A DNA stretch of 64,000 nucleotides from Pantoea sp. Lij88. Lineage in GTDB: Bacteria > Pseudomonadota > Gammaproteobacteria > Enterobacterales > Enterobacteriaceae. The stretch covers positions 2,728,001 to 2,792,000 of the forward strand of contig NZ_CP118269.1 of assembly GCF_030062155.1 (NCBI RefSeq), written 5' to 3'. Every line of letters starts with the position of its first letter. Position 1 is the first letter of the stretch. The notes below the pieces were generated by a model. The model saw only the letters and a program-made list of their open reading frames with translations, did not search any database and was not told the origin of the DNA. Positions 18,079 to 28,171 of the stretch are shown piece by piece. Both the position numbers and the translations under genes were made by a program.

Positions 18079-19011
18079 CTAGCTTCCCAGACGACTCAGC
18101 AGTTTGCTGCGCTGTGCGGCAGGCATAAAACTCCACGCCAGGAAGCGACTCTGCTTCTGGCCCTGCGCCATATTCACCACCCGCACCTCAGCGACGTCGA
18201 GCGCCTGCAGCTGTTTTTCCAGCGCCGGTAAGTTCTCTTTGCGCGACACCAGCGAGGTAAACCAGCCGATCTGACGACCCAGCGCCACGCTCTCGGCGAT
18301 CATCTTGCCGATAAAGCCTTTTTCACCCCCCGGATACCACAGCTCATTGTGCTGACCGCCAAAGTTAAGTGGCGCACTCTTGTCCAGTCCGAGATTGCGG
18401 ACCTTACGCTGCGAACCGGCCACTGCCTCATCCGGGGACGCGTGGAACGGCGGATTACACATCACCGCGCTGAAGAATTCCGTTTTGCTGACCACTCCCG
18501 CCAGCACCGCATCGTTGTTTTTCTGACGACGCAGACGGATCTGGCGCGTCAGGCGTGGGTTAGCCGCGACGATGCGGTTAGCGGCTTTGATGGCGGCTTC
18601 ATCAATTTCGGTGCCGGTAAAGCGCCAGCCATATTCCGCCGCACCAATCAGTGGATAGATGCAGTTTGCGCCGCAGCCAACATCGAGAATGTCCGCCATC
18701 GGGATAACGCCGTTGTTATCCAGCGCCAGCAGATCGGCAAGATAGTGCAGATAATCGGCGCGTCCCGGTACTGGCGGGCAGAGTGAGCCAGGAGAAAGCT
18801 GCCAGTCGATGTCGTAAAAGAGTTTGATCAGCGCCTGGTTCAGCAGCATCACCGCCTCCGGGTCCGCAAAATCCACGGACTTCACGCCATAACCATTAGG
18901 CCGGACTTTAGCCTTCAGCGGCGGATGAGCTGCGGTTAACGCGGCAAAATCGTATTCGCCCTGATGGCGATTGCGGGCGTGGAAGGGCGACGTGCTGGCT
19001 GACTTTTTCAT
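18079..19011 (-). CDS. rlmF: 23S rRNA (adenine(1618)-N6)-methyltransferase RlmF
   Basis: 310 aa from the ATG at 19011; a TTG four codons earlier is the alternative. The SAM-binding loop is LDVGCGANCIYPLIG (about 110) and the amino-methyltransferase catalytic motif is NPPFH (about 185). The N-terminal NRHQGEYDFAALTAAHPPLK is typical of the YbiN family. It methylates A1618 of 23S rRNA. Follows glnQ tail to tail; the E. coli neighbour ybiO is missing here. Confidence 0.95.
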   Translation of the reverse strand: MKKSASTSPFHARNRHQGEYDFAALTAAHPPLKAKVRPNGYGVKSVDFADPEAVMLLNQALIKLFYDIDWQLSPGSLCPPVPGRADYLHYLADLLALDNNGVIPMADILDVGCGANCIYPLIGAAEYGWRFTGTEIDEAAIKAANRIVAANPRLTRQIRLRRQKNNDAVLAGVVSKTEFFSAVMCNPPFHASPDEAVAGSQRKVRNLGLDKSAPLNFGGQHNELWYPGGEKGFIGKMIAESVALGRQIGWFTSLVSRKENLPALEKQLQALDVAEVRVVNMAQGQKQSRFLAWSFMPAAQRSKLLSRLGS

Positions 19012-19152
19012 ACGTTCTCTCAATTATTCAGGCGCGCGTACAATACGCTGTAGGCGGCGGAAAATAAACCCGCACCATCCGCTTACCTCTTTCCGATTCC
19101 GTCGGGTGATGCTGTCGGGCTAAGATAAATAAAATTCCCTGCTGGAGAAGTT

Positions 19153-19785
19153 ATGAGCCATAAACGCTATTCCTATCAACCCCGTGCGGGTCACGGTCTG
19201 CCGCACGATCCGCTGAACGCCATTATCGGGCCGCGCCCGATTGGCTGGATTAGCTCTGTCAGCGCCAGCGGCCAGCGTAATCTGGCACCTTACAGCTTCT
19301 TTAACTGCTTCAACTATCATCCGCCGATTATCGGGTTCGCCAGCAGCGGCTGGAAAGACAGTGTCCGGAATATTGCAGAGACGAAAGAGTTTGTCTGGAA
19401 CCTGGCCACCCGCCCGCTGGCCGAAGCGATGAATGAAAGTTCCGCTTCGCTGCCTGCCGATCAGGATGAGTTCGCCTTTGCCGGATTAACGCCGCTGGCG
19501 GCTTCCCAGGTTAACGCCAGCCTGGTGGCAGAAAGCCCGGTCAACTTCGAGTGCCGCCTGACGCAACTGATCCAACTGCAGGATGCCAGCAGCAACCTGC
19601 TCGACAGCTGGCTGGTAATGGGTGAAGCGGTGGCGATCCACATCGATGAATCGCTGCTGGAAGCGGGCATTTATCAGACCGCGAAAGCCGAACCGATTCT
19701 GCGCGCGGGCGGCCCGAGCGCCTATTACGGCATCAGTGAAGCGCAGCGTTTTGATTTAGTCCGTCCGGACGCACGCCGCAAATAA
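19153..19785 (+). CDS. Flavin reductase-like FMN-binding split-barrel protein
   Basis: 210 aa. The N-terminal half has the split-barrel FMN-binding pattern: NAIIGPRPIGWISSVSASGQ near residue 23 and NLAPYSFFNCFNYHPPIIGF near 43, followed by KDSVRNIAETKEFVWNLAT. This DIM6/NTAB-type family includes flavin reductases and oxidase partners. The substrate is not evident, and no oxygenase partner is adjacent. GGAG lies 5 nt before the ATG. It ends 3 nt short of the end of the convergent HutH-like gene. Confidence 0.85.
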   Translation: MSHKRYSYQPRAGHGLPHDPLNAIIGPRPIGWISSVSASGQRNLAPYSFFNCFNYHPPIIGFASSGWKDSVRNIAETKEFVWNLATRPLAEAMNESSASLPADQDEFAFAGLTPLAASQVNASLVAESPVNFECRLTQLIQLQDASSNLLDSWLVMGEAVAIHIDESLLEAGIYQTAKAEPILRAGGPSAYYGISEAQRFDLVRPDARRK

Positions 19786-19788
19786 TCC

Positions 19789-21306
19789 TCACCCCACAAG
19801 CGCATCGGTCCGGTGCGCTTTTATCTGCGCCACTGCGCGGGCGATATCGGGCGCCAGCCAGCGATCCTGCTGCCAGCGCTCAACGACCTGCCGCAGATGC
19901 TGCCAGGCACGCCGCGTGCCTGCTGCCAGCTGTGATTCACCGTGAAACTCCAGCGCCTGCGCCGCCAGCAGATACTCAATCGCGATAATGTGATCAACGT
20001 TGCTCACCAGCTTCAGCAGTTTCAGCGCCGACCCGGTGCCGAGGCTCAGATGATCCTCCTGTAATCCCGACGTGACATAGTTGTCGAGCACCGCAGGCTG
20101 CGCCAGCTGACGGTTTTCCGCGCAGAGCGAGGCCGCCACGTACTGCGCAATCATCATGCCGGAATTGACACCCGGCTCAGCCACCAGAAACGGTGGCAGG
20201 CCGCTGACCAGCGGATTCACCAGACGATCCAGCCGTCGCTCGGCGATACTCCCCAGCTCCGCCAGCGCAATCGCCAGCAGGTCACAGGCCATCGCCACCG
20301 ACTCGCCATGCGGATGTGACTGTGACACCACGCGCCATGCCTGCGGCGTGCCCAGAATCAGCGGATTGTCGGTACAGGCGTTGAGTTCGGTCTCCACCTG
20401 ACGGGCGGCGTGATCAAACTGATCGCGGCAGGCACCATGAACCTGCGGCATCGACCGCAGACTCATCGCATCCTGAGTCCGGATGCCGACGCTCGCCTTC
20501 AGCAGCGGGCTGTCACTCAGCAACTGGCGCAGGCGTTCGCCGCTGCGCTGAATCCCCGGACTGGCCTTGAGCGCCAGCACCTCCGGATCAAACGCCACCA
20601 GCTGACCGCGCAGCGCCTCAAAGCTCATTGCGCCCGTCACATCCGCCCAGTCCAGTAGACGTTCGGCATCGTCCAGCGCCAGACAGGCTAAGCCGGTCAT
20701 GCAGGGCGTGCCGTTGACCAGGCTCAGCCCCTCTTTGGCGCCGGGCCGGAAAGGCGCTAATCCCGCCTGGGCCAGCGCCTGCTGCGCGGGCATGATTTCG
20801 CCGTGCCACTCCACCTCGCCGATGCCGATCAACGCCAGGCCGATATGCGCCATATGGGTCAGATAGCCTACGGATCCCTGCGACGGCACCTGTGGCGTAA
20901 TCTGCAGATTCAGCAGCGCCAGCAGCTGCTGCACCAGCGCCACTGACACACCGGATTTACCGTGGCTATAATTGGCAATCGCAGCGCACATAATGGCGCG
21001 CACTTCCGCTTTTTTCAGCACCGGTCCGACACCACAGGCATGACTCAGCAGGGTATTGCGCGACAGCTGGCTCAGTTCATCTTCAGAAAGGGTGATGTTG
21101 CACAACGCCCCCAGCCCGGTATTGATGCCGTAGGCGACCTGCCCCGCCGCCACGATATTGCCGACGATGTCACGACTCTGCGCGATGCGCTGCCAGGCGC
21201 TGTCGCTCAGCATCAGGGTCGCATTGTGCCGGGCGACCTGCACCAGCATCTGCCATGTCAGCGGGCCATCGCCCCAGACCCGTGTCTGACTCATCCCGTC
21301 GTTCAT
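19789..21306 (-). CDS. HutH-like (HAL/PAL family) protein lacking the MIO triad
   Basis: 505 aa, full family length and collinear with the true HutH of this window. Conserved features kept include YGINTG (Tyr59), LSHACG (His89), LVNGTP (Asn198), Arg284 and QEDH (Glu417). The signature [14 protein letters not shown] of ammonia-lyases is here [11 protein letters not shown] (residues 144-154), so the Ala-Ser-Gly that cyclises to the electrophilic MIO cofactor is deleted with the frame intact. The YS of the active-site QDPYSIR motif is MS here (Met281). Canonical deamination is therefore unlikely. It is the last gene of the ABC transporter operon, with an ATGA overlap to the ATPase. A regulatory, substrate-sequestering or new catalytic role is possible; function unknown. 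Confidence 0.85.
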   Translation of the reverse strand: MNDGMSQTRVWGDGPLTWQMLVQVARHNATLMLSDSAWQRIAQSRDIVGNIVAAGQVAYGINTGLGALCNITLSEDELSQLSRNTLLSHACGVGPVLKKAEVRAIMCAAIANYSHGKSGVSVALVQQLLALLNLQITPQVPSQGSVGYLTHMAHIGLALIGIGEVEWHGEIMPAQQALAQAGLAPFRPGAKEGLSLVNGTPCMTGLACLALDDAERLLDWADVTGAMSFEALRGQLVAFDPEVLALKASPGIQRSGERLRQLLSDSPLLKASVGIRTQDAMSLRSMPQVHGACRDQFDHAARQVETELNACTDNPLILGTPQAWRVVSQSHPHGESVAMACDLLAIALAELGSIAERRLDRLVNPLVSGLPPFLVAEPGVNSGMMIAQYVAASLCAENRQLAQPAVLDNYVTSGLQEDHLSLGTGSALKLLKLVSNVDHIIAIEYLLAAQALEFHGESQLAAGTRRAWQHLRQVVERWQQDRWLAPDIARAVAQIKAHRTDALVG

Positions 21307-22097
21307 ACCACCGGCTCCACCTGATGATGACTGGAGATAAACTGCTTAAAGCGCGCCGAACCGGCGTCGCCGAACATCGCCTCTGGCGTGCCCTGACAAT
21401 CAATCGTGCCCTGATGCATAAACACCACCCGGTTTGAGACGTTGCGGGCAAAGCCCATCTCATGCGTGACCACCAGCATAGTGCGCCCCTCTTCGGCCAG
21501 GCTGCGCATCACCTTCAGCACCTCGCCTACCAGTTCCGGATCCAGTGCCGACGTCGGTTCATCAAACAGCATCACCTCCGGGTCCATCGCCAGCGCGCGG
21601 GCGATCGCTACCCGCTGCTGCTGACCGCCGGAAAGCTGGGCAGGATAGAAATCTTTGCGATTCAGCAGGCCGACCCGATCCAGCAGCTGTTCCGCCTGGG
21701 CGATGCAGGCTTTTTTATCGCGCTTCAGCACGTAGTGCGGCCCTTCGATGACGTTTTGCAGGACGGTGAGATGCGACCAGAGATTAAAACTCTGAAACAC
21801 CATCCCGAGCCGGGAACGCAGCCGCTCAATCTGACGCGGGTTAGCCGCCAGCTGGTGCCCGCGCGCATGACGCTTCATCTCAATGGTTTCACCGCCGACG
21901 CTGACAACGCCGGAATCGGGCGTCTCCAGCAGGTTGATGCAGCGCAGCAGCGTACTTTTACCCGAGCCGCTGGCACCGAGAATAGAGATGACATCGCCCT
22001 GGTGCGCCTGCAGCGAGATGCCCTTCAGCACCTCCATCGCGCCAAAGGATTTATGGATATCGCTGGCCGACAGCGTGACGGGTGGCAATTCAGACAT
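21303..22097 (-). CDS. Polar amino acid ABC transporter ATPase (HisP-like)
   Basis: 264 aa. Walker [19 protein letters not shown] near residue 40, the histidine-permease-type insert [22 protein letters not shown]-loop [12 protein letters not shown], signature [15 protein letters not shown] and Walker [13 protein letters not shown] are all present. It closely resembles HisP/ArtP-class ATPases. In this operon it most likely powers uptake of histidine or urocanate; the substrate is inferred from the hut context. It overlaps both neighbours by a few nt. Confidence 0.9.
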   Translation of the reverse strand: MSELPPVTLSASDIHKSFGAMEVLKGISLQAHQGDVISILGASGSGKSTLLRCINLLETPDSGVVSVGGETIEMKRHARGHQLAANPRQIERLRSRLGMVFQSFNLWSHLTVLQNVIEGPHYVLKRDKKACIAQAEQLLDRVGLLNRKDFYPAQLSGGQQQRVAIARALAMDPEVMLFDEPTSALDPELVGEVLKVMRSLAEEGRTMLVVTHEMGFARNVSNRVVFMHQGTIDCQGTPEAMFGDAGSARFKQFISSHHQVEPVV

Positions 22098-22833
22098 GTT
22101 TATTCTCCTCCGGGGACAAGCGCTTAGCGGCCGGTGACGGCTTTTTTTCCGCTTTGTGAACCGGCGTCAGACGCCGCTCCAGCAGGGCATACAGCTGGAC
22201 GATGATGAAGTTAAGGATCAGGTAGATCGCTGCCGCACAGAGAAACACCTCCATGGTGCGGTAAGTACGCTGGATAATCTGCTGCGCCACGCCGGTGACA
22301 TCCCACACCGTCACCAGACTGGCCAGCGCGGTCGATTTCACCAGCAGAATCGCTTCGGTGGAGTAAGCGGGCAGCGCATAACGCAGCATCACCGGTGCGA
22401 TAATGCGCCGCAGCAGCAGGCCGCGCGACATGCCGCACGCCATTCCCGCCTCCACCTGACCGGGCGGGACCGCCAGCAGCGCACCGCGCAGGATCTCCGC
22501 CGTGTAGGCGGCGGTACAGAGCGACAGAGCCAGCACCGCGCAGGTAAAAGGCTCACGCAGAAACGGCCAGAAGACGCTGTGGCGGATCACCCCAAACTGC
22601 CCCAGGCCGTAGTAGATCAGGAACAGCTGGATCATCAGCGGCGAGCCACGAAACACCAGAATGTAGCCGCGGGCAAACGCACTCAGCAGCCGCCAGCGGC
22701 TCATGCGTAGCGCCAGAATGCCCACCGCCAGCACGCCCCCGCAGAGAAAGGCGCTGATAAACAACCCGAGCGTGACCGGCAGCGCCGCGCTGAGTTTCAG
22801 GAAGGTGTCCGAGAGGAACGCGAAATCGATCAT
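22090..22833 (-). CDS. Polar amino acid ABC transporter permease (HisM-like)
   Basis: 247 aa with about five membrane segments. Motifs are [21 protein letters not shown] near residue 60, [17 protein letters not shown] near 100 and the loop [20 protein letters not shown] near 121. It pairs with the adjacent HisQ-like permease as the heterodimeric pore. The charged tail [18 protein letters not shown] is unusual for the family but plausible as a cytosolic end. It overlaps the ATPase start by 8 nt. Confidence 0.9.
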   Translation of the reverse strand: MIDFAFLSDTFLKLSAALPVTLGLFISAFLCGGVLAVGILALRMSRWRLLSAFARGYILVFRGSPLMIQLFLIYYGLGQFGVIRHSVFWPFLREPFTCAVLALSLCTAAYTAEILRGALLAVPPGQVEAGMACGMSRGLLLRRIIAPVMLRYALPAYSTEAILLVKSTALASLVTVWDVTGVAQQIIQRTYRTMEVFLCAAAIYLILNFIIVQLYALLERRLTPVHKAEKKPSPAAKRLSPEENKHV

Positions 22834-22841
22834 AAGTCTCC

Positions 22842-23561
22842 TTAATGCTGTGCAGCGGTGCGGCTTTGCCAGGCGCGACCAAGACGGGATTCGGCCCGCA
22901 GAAAGGCGCGGTTCGACAGCAGCGTCAGCAGCAGATAACAGGCGCCGCCCACCAGGTAAAAGGAGAAGTAGTCACGGGTTGAACCGGCTGCAATCTGGCT
23001 GGCCCGCATCAGTTCGACGATGCCGGTTACCGACACCAGCGCCGAATCTTTCAGGCTCATCTGCCAGACGTTTGACAGGCCCGGCAGCGCATAGCGCGCC
23101 ACCTGCGGCAGCAGGATACGCTGCCGGATGCGCCAGCGCGGCATACCAATAGCGACGGCGGCTTCGATCTCCCCTTTCGCCAGAGCCAGCCGCGCAGCGC
23201 GATAGACTTCCGCCTGGTAAGAGCCAGAGATAAGCCCGATGGCCAGTGCCCCTATCAGAAACGGCGGCGCTTCGATAAAGCCGTCTGCGCCAAACAGTTG
23301 CCCGATCTGTGTGATCAGTCCCGATCCACCGAAGTAGAACAGGTAGATCACCAGCAGCTCAGGAATGCCACGAAAGATGACCGAGTAGCTTTCCCCCAGC
23401 CAGCGTACCGCCCGGTGCGAAGACAACTTTGCGGCGGCAACGCCCGATCCCACCACCGCGCCGACCAGCAGCGCGGAAAACGACAGCAGTAGCGTGGTCA
23501 GCGTGGCACTCAGAATCAACCGTCCCCAGCCGTCGGGACCAAAACTCAGCAGGCTTATCAT
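22842..23561 (-). CDS. Polar amino acid ABC transporter permease (HisQ-like)
   Basis: 239 aa, about five membrane segments. It shows FRGIPELLVIYLFYFGGSGL near residue 62, SGSYQAEVYRAARLALAKGE near 111 and IEAAVAIGMPRWRIRQRILL, the ABC-facing loop. It is the partner of the downstream HisM-like permease, from which it is separated by 8 nt. Same operon as the solute-binding protein. Confidence 0.9.
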   Translation of the reverse strand: MISLLSFGPDGWGRLILSATLTTLLLSFSALLVGAVVGSGVAAAKLSSHRAVRWLGESYSVIFRGIPELLVIYLFYFGGSGLITQIGQLFGADGFIEAPPFLIGALAIGLISGSYQAEVYRAARLALAKGEIEAAVAIGMPRWRIRQRILLPQVARYALPGLSNVWQMSLKDSALVSVTGIVELMRASQIAAGSTRDYFSFYLVGGACYLLLTLLSNRAFLRAESRLGRAWQSRTAAQH

Positions 23562-23573
23562 CAGTTACCTCAC

Positions 23574-24422
23574 TCAGGGTGTGACGTCAGTTTTGAACCA
23601 CTTCTCGCTCAGCTTTTTCACTGTGCCGTCGGCCAGCGCGGCTTTGATGGCCTGATCCAGCCGGGCTTTCAGATCGTTGTCTGCCATGCGCACACCCATC
23701 GCCTCGCCCTCACCCCAGATAGGGCCGCCCAGCTGTGGACCGCTGAAGCTGAGGTTACGGTTGTCTGGTCGGGCCAGCATCGACTGCGCAAAGGTCACAT
23801 CGTCAAACACCGCGTCGATACGCCCCGCCTGCAGGTCGAGGATCGCATCGGCTGAGCTGGTGTATTCACGGACATCCGCCACCCCTTTGAAGTACTTATC
23901 GATAAACGGCGTGTAGACCGTGCCGGAGGCGATACCGATCGTTTTGCCCTTCAGCGCCGCTTTCAGGGGGGCGATGGCGGGCTCGATGGTTTTCTCATCG
24001 TCGGTGAGTTTGATGATCTTGCTGTCGGCGGGCAGCAGTGCCCCTTTCACCGTGATAAAGGTGGCGGGCGTTGAGGCGTAAGGCACGGTGAAATTCACCA
24101 CTTTCTTGCGGTCAGGCGTAATCACAATCGCATCCATGATCACGTCATATTTTCCGGCATTCAGTCCGGCGATCATGCCATCCCAGTTCTGCACCACCAG
24201 CTTGCACTGGATCGCCATGCGCTGGCAGAGATCCGCCATCAGCTCCGGTTCGAAACCGCCCAGCTTGCCGCCCGGCAGGGTGAGGTTCCAGGGTTCATAA
24301 CTGCCTTCAGTGGCAATCGTGATCGACTTCCACTCTTTAGCCTGGGCGCTGACGCCACAGAGCAGCAGACTGGAAACCAGCGTAGTAAGACATAAACGAC
24401 GAAGAGTCAGAGGGTGTGTCAT
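23574..24422 (-). CDS. Periplasmic amino acid-binding protein of the hut transporter
   Basis: 282 aa from the ATG at 24422 (AGGAG, 6 nt). The signal peptide MTHPLTLRRLCLTTLVSSLL is cleaved after AQA. The mature start ITIATEGSYEPWNLTLPGGK followed by LGGFEPELMADLC is typical of HisJ/ArgT-type type 2 binding proteins (SBP_bac_3). It is the first gene of the operon whose upstream region carries HutC-type palindromes, so histidine or a related imidazole such as urocanate is the likely ligand; this is inference. Confidence 0.88.
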   Translation of the reverse strand: MTHPLTLRRLCLTTLVSSLLLCGVSAQAKEWKSITIATEGSYEPWNLTLPGGKLGGFEPELMADLCQRMAIQCKLVVQNWDGMIAGLNAGKYDVIMDAIVITPDRKKVVNFTVPYASTPATFITVKGALLPADSKIIKLTDDEKTIEPAIAPLKAALKGKTIGIASGTVYTPFIDKYFKGVADVREYTSSADAILDLQAGRIDAVFDDVTFAQSMLARPDNRNLSFSGPQLGGPIWGEGEAMGVRMADNDLKARLDQAIKAALADGTVKKLSEKWFKTDVTP

Positions 24423-24496
24423 ACGGTTCTCCTGAAGTAGCGGCCTGATGATCGCCCTGACGAGATTTAACATAAATTTCACAGGATGATATGTCA

Positions 24497-24602
24497 TGTA
24501 TATACAAGTTAACGCAGCGCACTTCATTGCCGGCTTTATCATTTTGTGAGCCAGACGTAATTTATGACGGGGGTGATGGCGCTGCTGTACTTGTACATAC
24601 AA
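24497..24602 (-). promoter_or_regulatory. HutC-type operators upstream of the transporter operon
   Basis: A perfect palindrome TGTATATACA lies at 24497-24506, and a second, TTGTACATACAA, at 24591-24602. They sit 75 and 170 nt before the binding-protein start and match the operators of the other hut units, so the transporter belongs to the HutC regulon. The remainder of 24423-24728 shows no gene. Confidence 0.75.
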
Positions 24603-24728
24603 CCAAGCAAAGGTTATGCCAGCTCTGCAGAGACGGAAAAAGGGGCGGGAGGATGGGCGCAGGCAGGCGACACGCCCTCTCCTGCACCCGATTAGCGCAA
24701 CGCTGCACCGGGGTGGCGCATCGCGGCA

Positions 24729-25520
24729 TTATTGCGGTTTGGCCTGCGCCAGCATGGCGTGGATCATCGCCTTCAGCACTTTCTGCAACCGGGCGGCACG
24801 CGCCTGCTGCCAGGCGTAAGGCGGGGTTTCATCCATGTAGTTGAGCTGCGCCAGTTCCAGCTGGACTGCCTCAATCTGCTGCTGCGGCTGGCCATACGCG
24901 CGGGTAATGTAGCCGCCTTTAAAACGCCCGTTGATCACCCAGCTGTAGTCGTTCTGCGCTGCGCACACCGCCTCAATCGCCGCGCTCATGGCAGGCGTAC
25001 AGCTTACGCCGTCGTTGGTGCCGACGTTGATATCGGGCAGACGGCCCTCAAACAGGCGGGGAATTTCACTGGCGATGGAGTGCGCGTCAAACAGCAGCGC
25101 ATAGCCATGCAGCGCTTTAAGCCGCGCCAGCTCCTGCTGAATCTGCTGATGATAAGGCTGCCAGATCTGATCGATGTAGTCCTGACGCTCCGTGGTATCC
25201 GGCGTTTTGCCTGGCGCAAAGGTCGGCGTGCCGTCGAACAGGGTTTCCGGGAACAGGCCCGTGGTGGCCGTGGTGTAAAGCGGCTGGTTATCGGGCGGAC
25301 GGTTAAGATCGACCACAAAGCGGGAGTAGCGCCCGATTAACACGCTGGCGCCGAGGTCACGCACAAAATCATACAGCAACGGGATATGCCAGTCGGTGTC
25401 AGGCAGGCCGCGCGCGGCCTCACTCAGTCCGGCTTCCACGCCAGGCGTCAGTTCGGTACCGGCGTGGGGAATGCTGACCAGCAGCGGCAGGCTGCCCTGG
25501 GTAAAATAGAAAGGGTTCAT
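24729..25520 (-). CDS. hutG: N-formylglutamate deformylase HutG
   Basis: 263 aa. The start [20 protein letters not shown], then [15 protein letters not shown] (about 70) and [20 protein letters not shown] (about 143) are hallmark segments of the metal-dependent N-formylglutamate amidohydrolase family, not of the arginase-like formiminoglutamase also called HutG. It hydrolyses N-formylglutamate to glutamate and formate, the last step of the five-step hut route, and pairs with HutF in this cluster. The start overlaps the hutI stop (ATGA). Confidence 0.94.
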   Translation of the reverse strand: MNPFYFTQGSLPLLVSIPHAGTELTPGVEAGLSEAARGLPDTDWHIPLLYDFVRDLGASVLIGRYSRFVVDLNRPPDNQPLYTTATTGLFPETLFDGTPTFAPGKTPDTTERQDYIDQIWQPYHQQIQQELARLKALHGYALLFDAHSIASEIPRLFEGRLPDINVGTNDGVSCTPAMSAAIEAVCAAQNDYSWVINGRFKGGYITRAYGQPQQQIEAVQLELAQLNYMDETPPYAWQQARAARLQKVLKAMIHAMLAQAKPQ

Positions 25521-26734
25521 TGCGGTTCTCCACGATAGACAACGGTACAGGGCAGCTCACCACCCAGCCAGTAAACCAGTTCTGCCGGACGGGCCAGCGG
25601 CCAGTGCACGAAGTTTGCCACCTTTCCCGCCTCCAGCGAGCCGTGACTCTCCGCCAGTCCCAGCGCTTTTGCGCCCCACAGGGTAACGCCGGCCAGCGCC
25701 TCTTCCGGGGTCATGCCAAACAGCGTGCAGCCCATGTTGAGCATCAGACGCAGAGACAGTGCAGGCGAGGTACCAGGATTGGCATCGCTGGCCAGCGCCA
25801 TCGGCACACCGTGTTGCCGGAATAGTTCCACCGGCGGGCGCTGGGTTTCGCGCAGCAGATAAAATGCACCGGGCAGCAGCACCGCCACGGTGCCATGCTC
25901 TGCCATCGCTCTGGCATCCTCGTCGGTGGCGTATTCGAGATGATCAGCAGAGAGTGCGCCGTAGCGCGCCGCCAGCGCTGCACCACCCAGCGATGAGAGC
26001 TGTTCCGCATGCAGTTTCACCGGCATGCCAAGCGCCACCGCCCGATCGAACACCCGCGCCACCTGCTCCGGGGAAAAGGCGAGATGCTCGCAGAACGCAT
26101 CCACCGCATCCGCCAGCCCCAGCGCTTTAACCTGCGGCAGCAGCCGGTCGCAGATAATATCGACCCAGCCGTCCGGGTCGTGCTTAAACTCCGGCGGAAA
26201 GGCATGCGCTGCCAGACAGGTCGCATGGACATCGGCGGCTACGCTCTCGCCCAGCTGGCGAATCGCCCGCAGCATCCGCAGTTCGCTCTCTTCATCCAGG
26301 CCATAGCCGGACTTGATCTCTACGGTAGTGACACCCTCGGCCAGCAGGCGGTTGAGCCGCCAGCGGGCCGACGCCACCAGTTCGTCTTCAGTGGCAGCGC
26401 GAGTGGCGCGCACGGTGGAAAGAATGCCTCCGCCCTGCGCGGCGATCTCTGCGTAGCTGACGCCATTCAGGCGCTGTTCAAACTCCTGGCTGCGGTCGCC
26501 GCCAAACACCAGATGGGTATGGCAATCCACCAGTCCCGGCGTCACGATGCCGCCCGGCAGTTGATGATGCTGATCGGCGACGAACGCGGGCATCTCCGAC
26601 TGTGGCCCGACCCACACCAGCTTGCCCGCCCGCACCACCAGCGCGCCCTGAGGGATCAGATGGTACTTTCCGTCACGCATGGTGACCAGGTCGGCCCCGG
26701 TCCACACCGTCTCTACGCGCATCTCTTCTGCCAT
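25517..26734 (-). CDS. hutI: Imidazolonepropionase HutI
   Basis: 405 aa from the ATG at 26734 (GAGG, 5 nt), the usual family length; the reading frame is open further upstream over the promoter. Amidohydrolase metal motif [13 protein letters not shown] near residue 68, then [13 protein letters not shown] near 238 and [11 protein letters not shown] near 313. It opens the imidazolone ring to N-formimino-L-glutamate. First gene of hutI-hutG, divergent from hutF-hutD, with a shared operator between them. Confidence 0.95.
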   Translation of the reverse strand: MAEEMRVETVWTGADLVTMRDGKYHLIPQGALVVRAGKLVWVGPQSEMPAFVADQHHQLPGGIVTPGLVDCHTHLVFGGDRSQEFEQRLNGVSYAEIAAQGGGILSTVRATRAATEDELVASARWRLNRLLAEGVTTVEIKSGYGLDEESELRMLRAIRQLGESVAADVHATCLAAHAFPPEFKHDPDGWVDIICDRLLPQVKALGLADAVDAFCEHLAFSPEQVARVFDRAVALGMPVKLHAEQLSSLGGAALAARYGALSADHLEYATDEDARAMAEHGTVAVLLPGAFYLLRETQRPPVELFRQHGVPMALASDANPGTSPALSLRLMLNMGCTLFGMTPEEALAGVTLWGAKALGLAESHGSLEAGKVANFVHWPLARPAELVYWLGGELPCTVVYRGEPQ

Positions 26735-26775
26735 CGCTGCCTCATGCCTCCGCCGTTTACACTGTGCCTCAAAGT

Positions 26776-26793
26776 ATGTATATGTATATACAA
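26776..26793. promoter_or_regulatory. HutC-type operator between hutI and hutF
   Basis: The perfect palindrome TGTATATACA is at 26783-26792, preceded by an overlapping ATGTATA. At only 24 nt before the hutF start and 49 nt before hutI it can control both directions. Confidence 0.8.
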
Positions 26794-26815
26794 CCACATC
26801 CGATGAGGATCAACC

Positions 26816-28171
26816 ATGGCAACGTTTTTTGCCCCGCGCGCATTGCTGGCGGAGGGCTGGCAGCAGCAGGTGCGTATCACGGTCAATCAGGCCGGTTTTA
26901 TCGACTCCATTACCCCGGACAGCCACGCTGAGCAGGCTATCCGGCTCAACGGCGAGGTGATCCCGGCGATTGCCAACCTGCACTCGCACGCCTTCCAGCG
27001 CGCCATGGCGGGTCTGGCTGAAGTGGCGGGCGATCCTCAGGACAGCTTCTGGACCTGGCGGGATCTGATGTACCGCATGGTGCAGCGCCTGACGCCCCGG
27101 CAGGTGGGCGACATTGCCGCCCTGCTCTACATCGAGATGCTGAAAGGCGGTTATACCCAGGTGGCGGAGTTTCACTATCTGCACCATGACCCCAGCGGCG
27201 CGCCGTACGATGATGACGCGATGCTGCAACAGCTGATCGACGCGGCTGAGATCGCCGGTATCGGCCAGACGCTGCTGCCGGTGCTCTACAGCTACAGCGG
27301 CTTCGGTAGCCAGCCCGCAGCGGCCGGTCAGAAACGTTTTATCCAGCAGACCGATCGCTATCTGCAACAGCAGGCGCGGCTGGAGGCGTGGCAGCAGCAG
27401 CGGCCACTGCTGAACCGTGGCCTCTGTTTCCATTCGCTGCGGGCGGTGAGTGAAAGCCAGATGCACGACGTGCTGGCGGCCAGCGATCCGACGCTGCCGG
27501 TGCATATTCATGTGGCTGAGCAGCAGAAAGAGGTCAATGACTCGCTGGCGTGGAGCGGCGAGCGTCCGGTGGCCTGGCTGCTGAACCGCTTTGCGGTGGA
27601 TGCGCGCTGGTGCCTGATCCACGCCACCCATCTGGATGAGAGCGAACTCTCGCGCCTCGCCCGCAGCGGCGCGGTGGCGGGCCTCTGTCCGACCACCGAA
27701 GCGAACCTCGGTGACGGCATCTTCCCGGCGGTGAAGTACATCGCGCAGGGCGGACGCTGGGGCATCGGCTCTGACAGTCACGTCTCGCTGAGCGCCCAGG
27801 AAGAGCTGCGCTGGCTGGAATATGCGCAGCGACTGCGCGACCAGCGTCGAAACCGGATTACCCTGCCCGGCCAGCCGTCGGTAGGCGACCTGTTGTGGCA
27901 ACAGGCGGCAGCGGGTGGCGCACAGGCGTGCGGCATTCAGCAGGGCGCGCTGGCGGTGGGACAACGTGCCGACTGGCTGGTGCTGCGCGATGAAGCGTGG
28001 CTCGGCAGCGTTGAGTCCCACGCCGTGCTGAACCGCTGGCTGTTTGCCGGACAGCGCGATCAGATTCGCGACGTCTATGTCGCCGGTAAGGCCGTGGTGG
28101 AAGATGGCGAGCATCCGCAGCAGGCGGCGTGTGCCGCACGCTTTGCTCAGGCGATGGCGGCGCTGCGATGA
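26816..28171 (+). CDS. hutF: Formimidoylglutamate deiminase HutF
   Basis: 451 aa amidohydrolase. Metal-binding and catalytic segments are visible: NLHSHAFQRAMAGLAE near residue 55, VHIHVAEQQKEV near 228, CLIHATHLDESEL near 265 and GIGSDSHVSLSAQEELRWLE near 316. It deiminates N-formimino-L-glutamate to N-formyl-L-glutamate and ammonia, which HutG then deformylates. This distinguishes the pathway from the four-step formiminoglutamase route of Klebsiella. It is coupled to hutD by an ATGA overlap. A 458-codon antisense frame here is spurious. Confidence 0.94.
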   Translation: MATFFAPRALLAEGWQQQVRITVNQAGFIDSITPDSHAEQAIRLNGEVIPAIANLHSHAFQRAMAGLAEVAGDPQDSFWTWRDLMYRMVQRLTPRQVGDIAALLYIEMLKGGYTQVAEFHYLHHDPSGAPYDDDAMLQQLIDAAEIAGIGQTLLPVLYSYSGFGSQPAAAGQKRFIQQTDRYLQQQARLEAWQQQRPLLNRGLCFHSLRAVSESQMHDVLAASDPTLPVHIHVAEQQKEVNDSLAWSGERPVAWLLNRFAVDARWCLIHATHLDESELSRLARSGAVAGLCPTTEANLGDGIFPAVKYIAQGGRWGIGSDSHVSLSAQEELRWLEYAQRLRDQRRNRITLPGQPSVGDLLWQQAAAGGAQACGIQQGALAVGQRADWLVLRDEAWLGSVESHAVLNRWLFAGQRDQIRDVYVAGKAVVEDGEHPQQAACAARFAQAMAALR

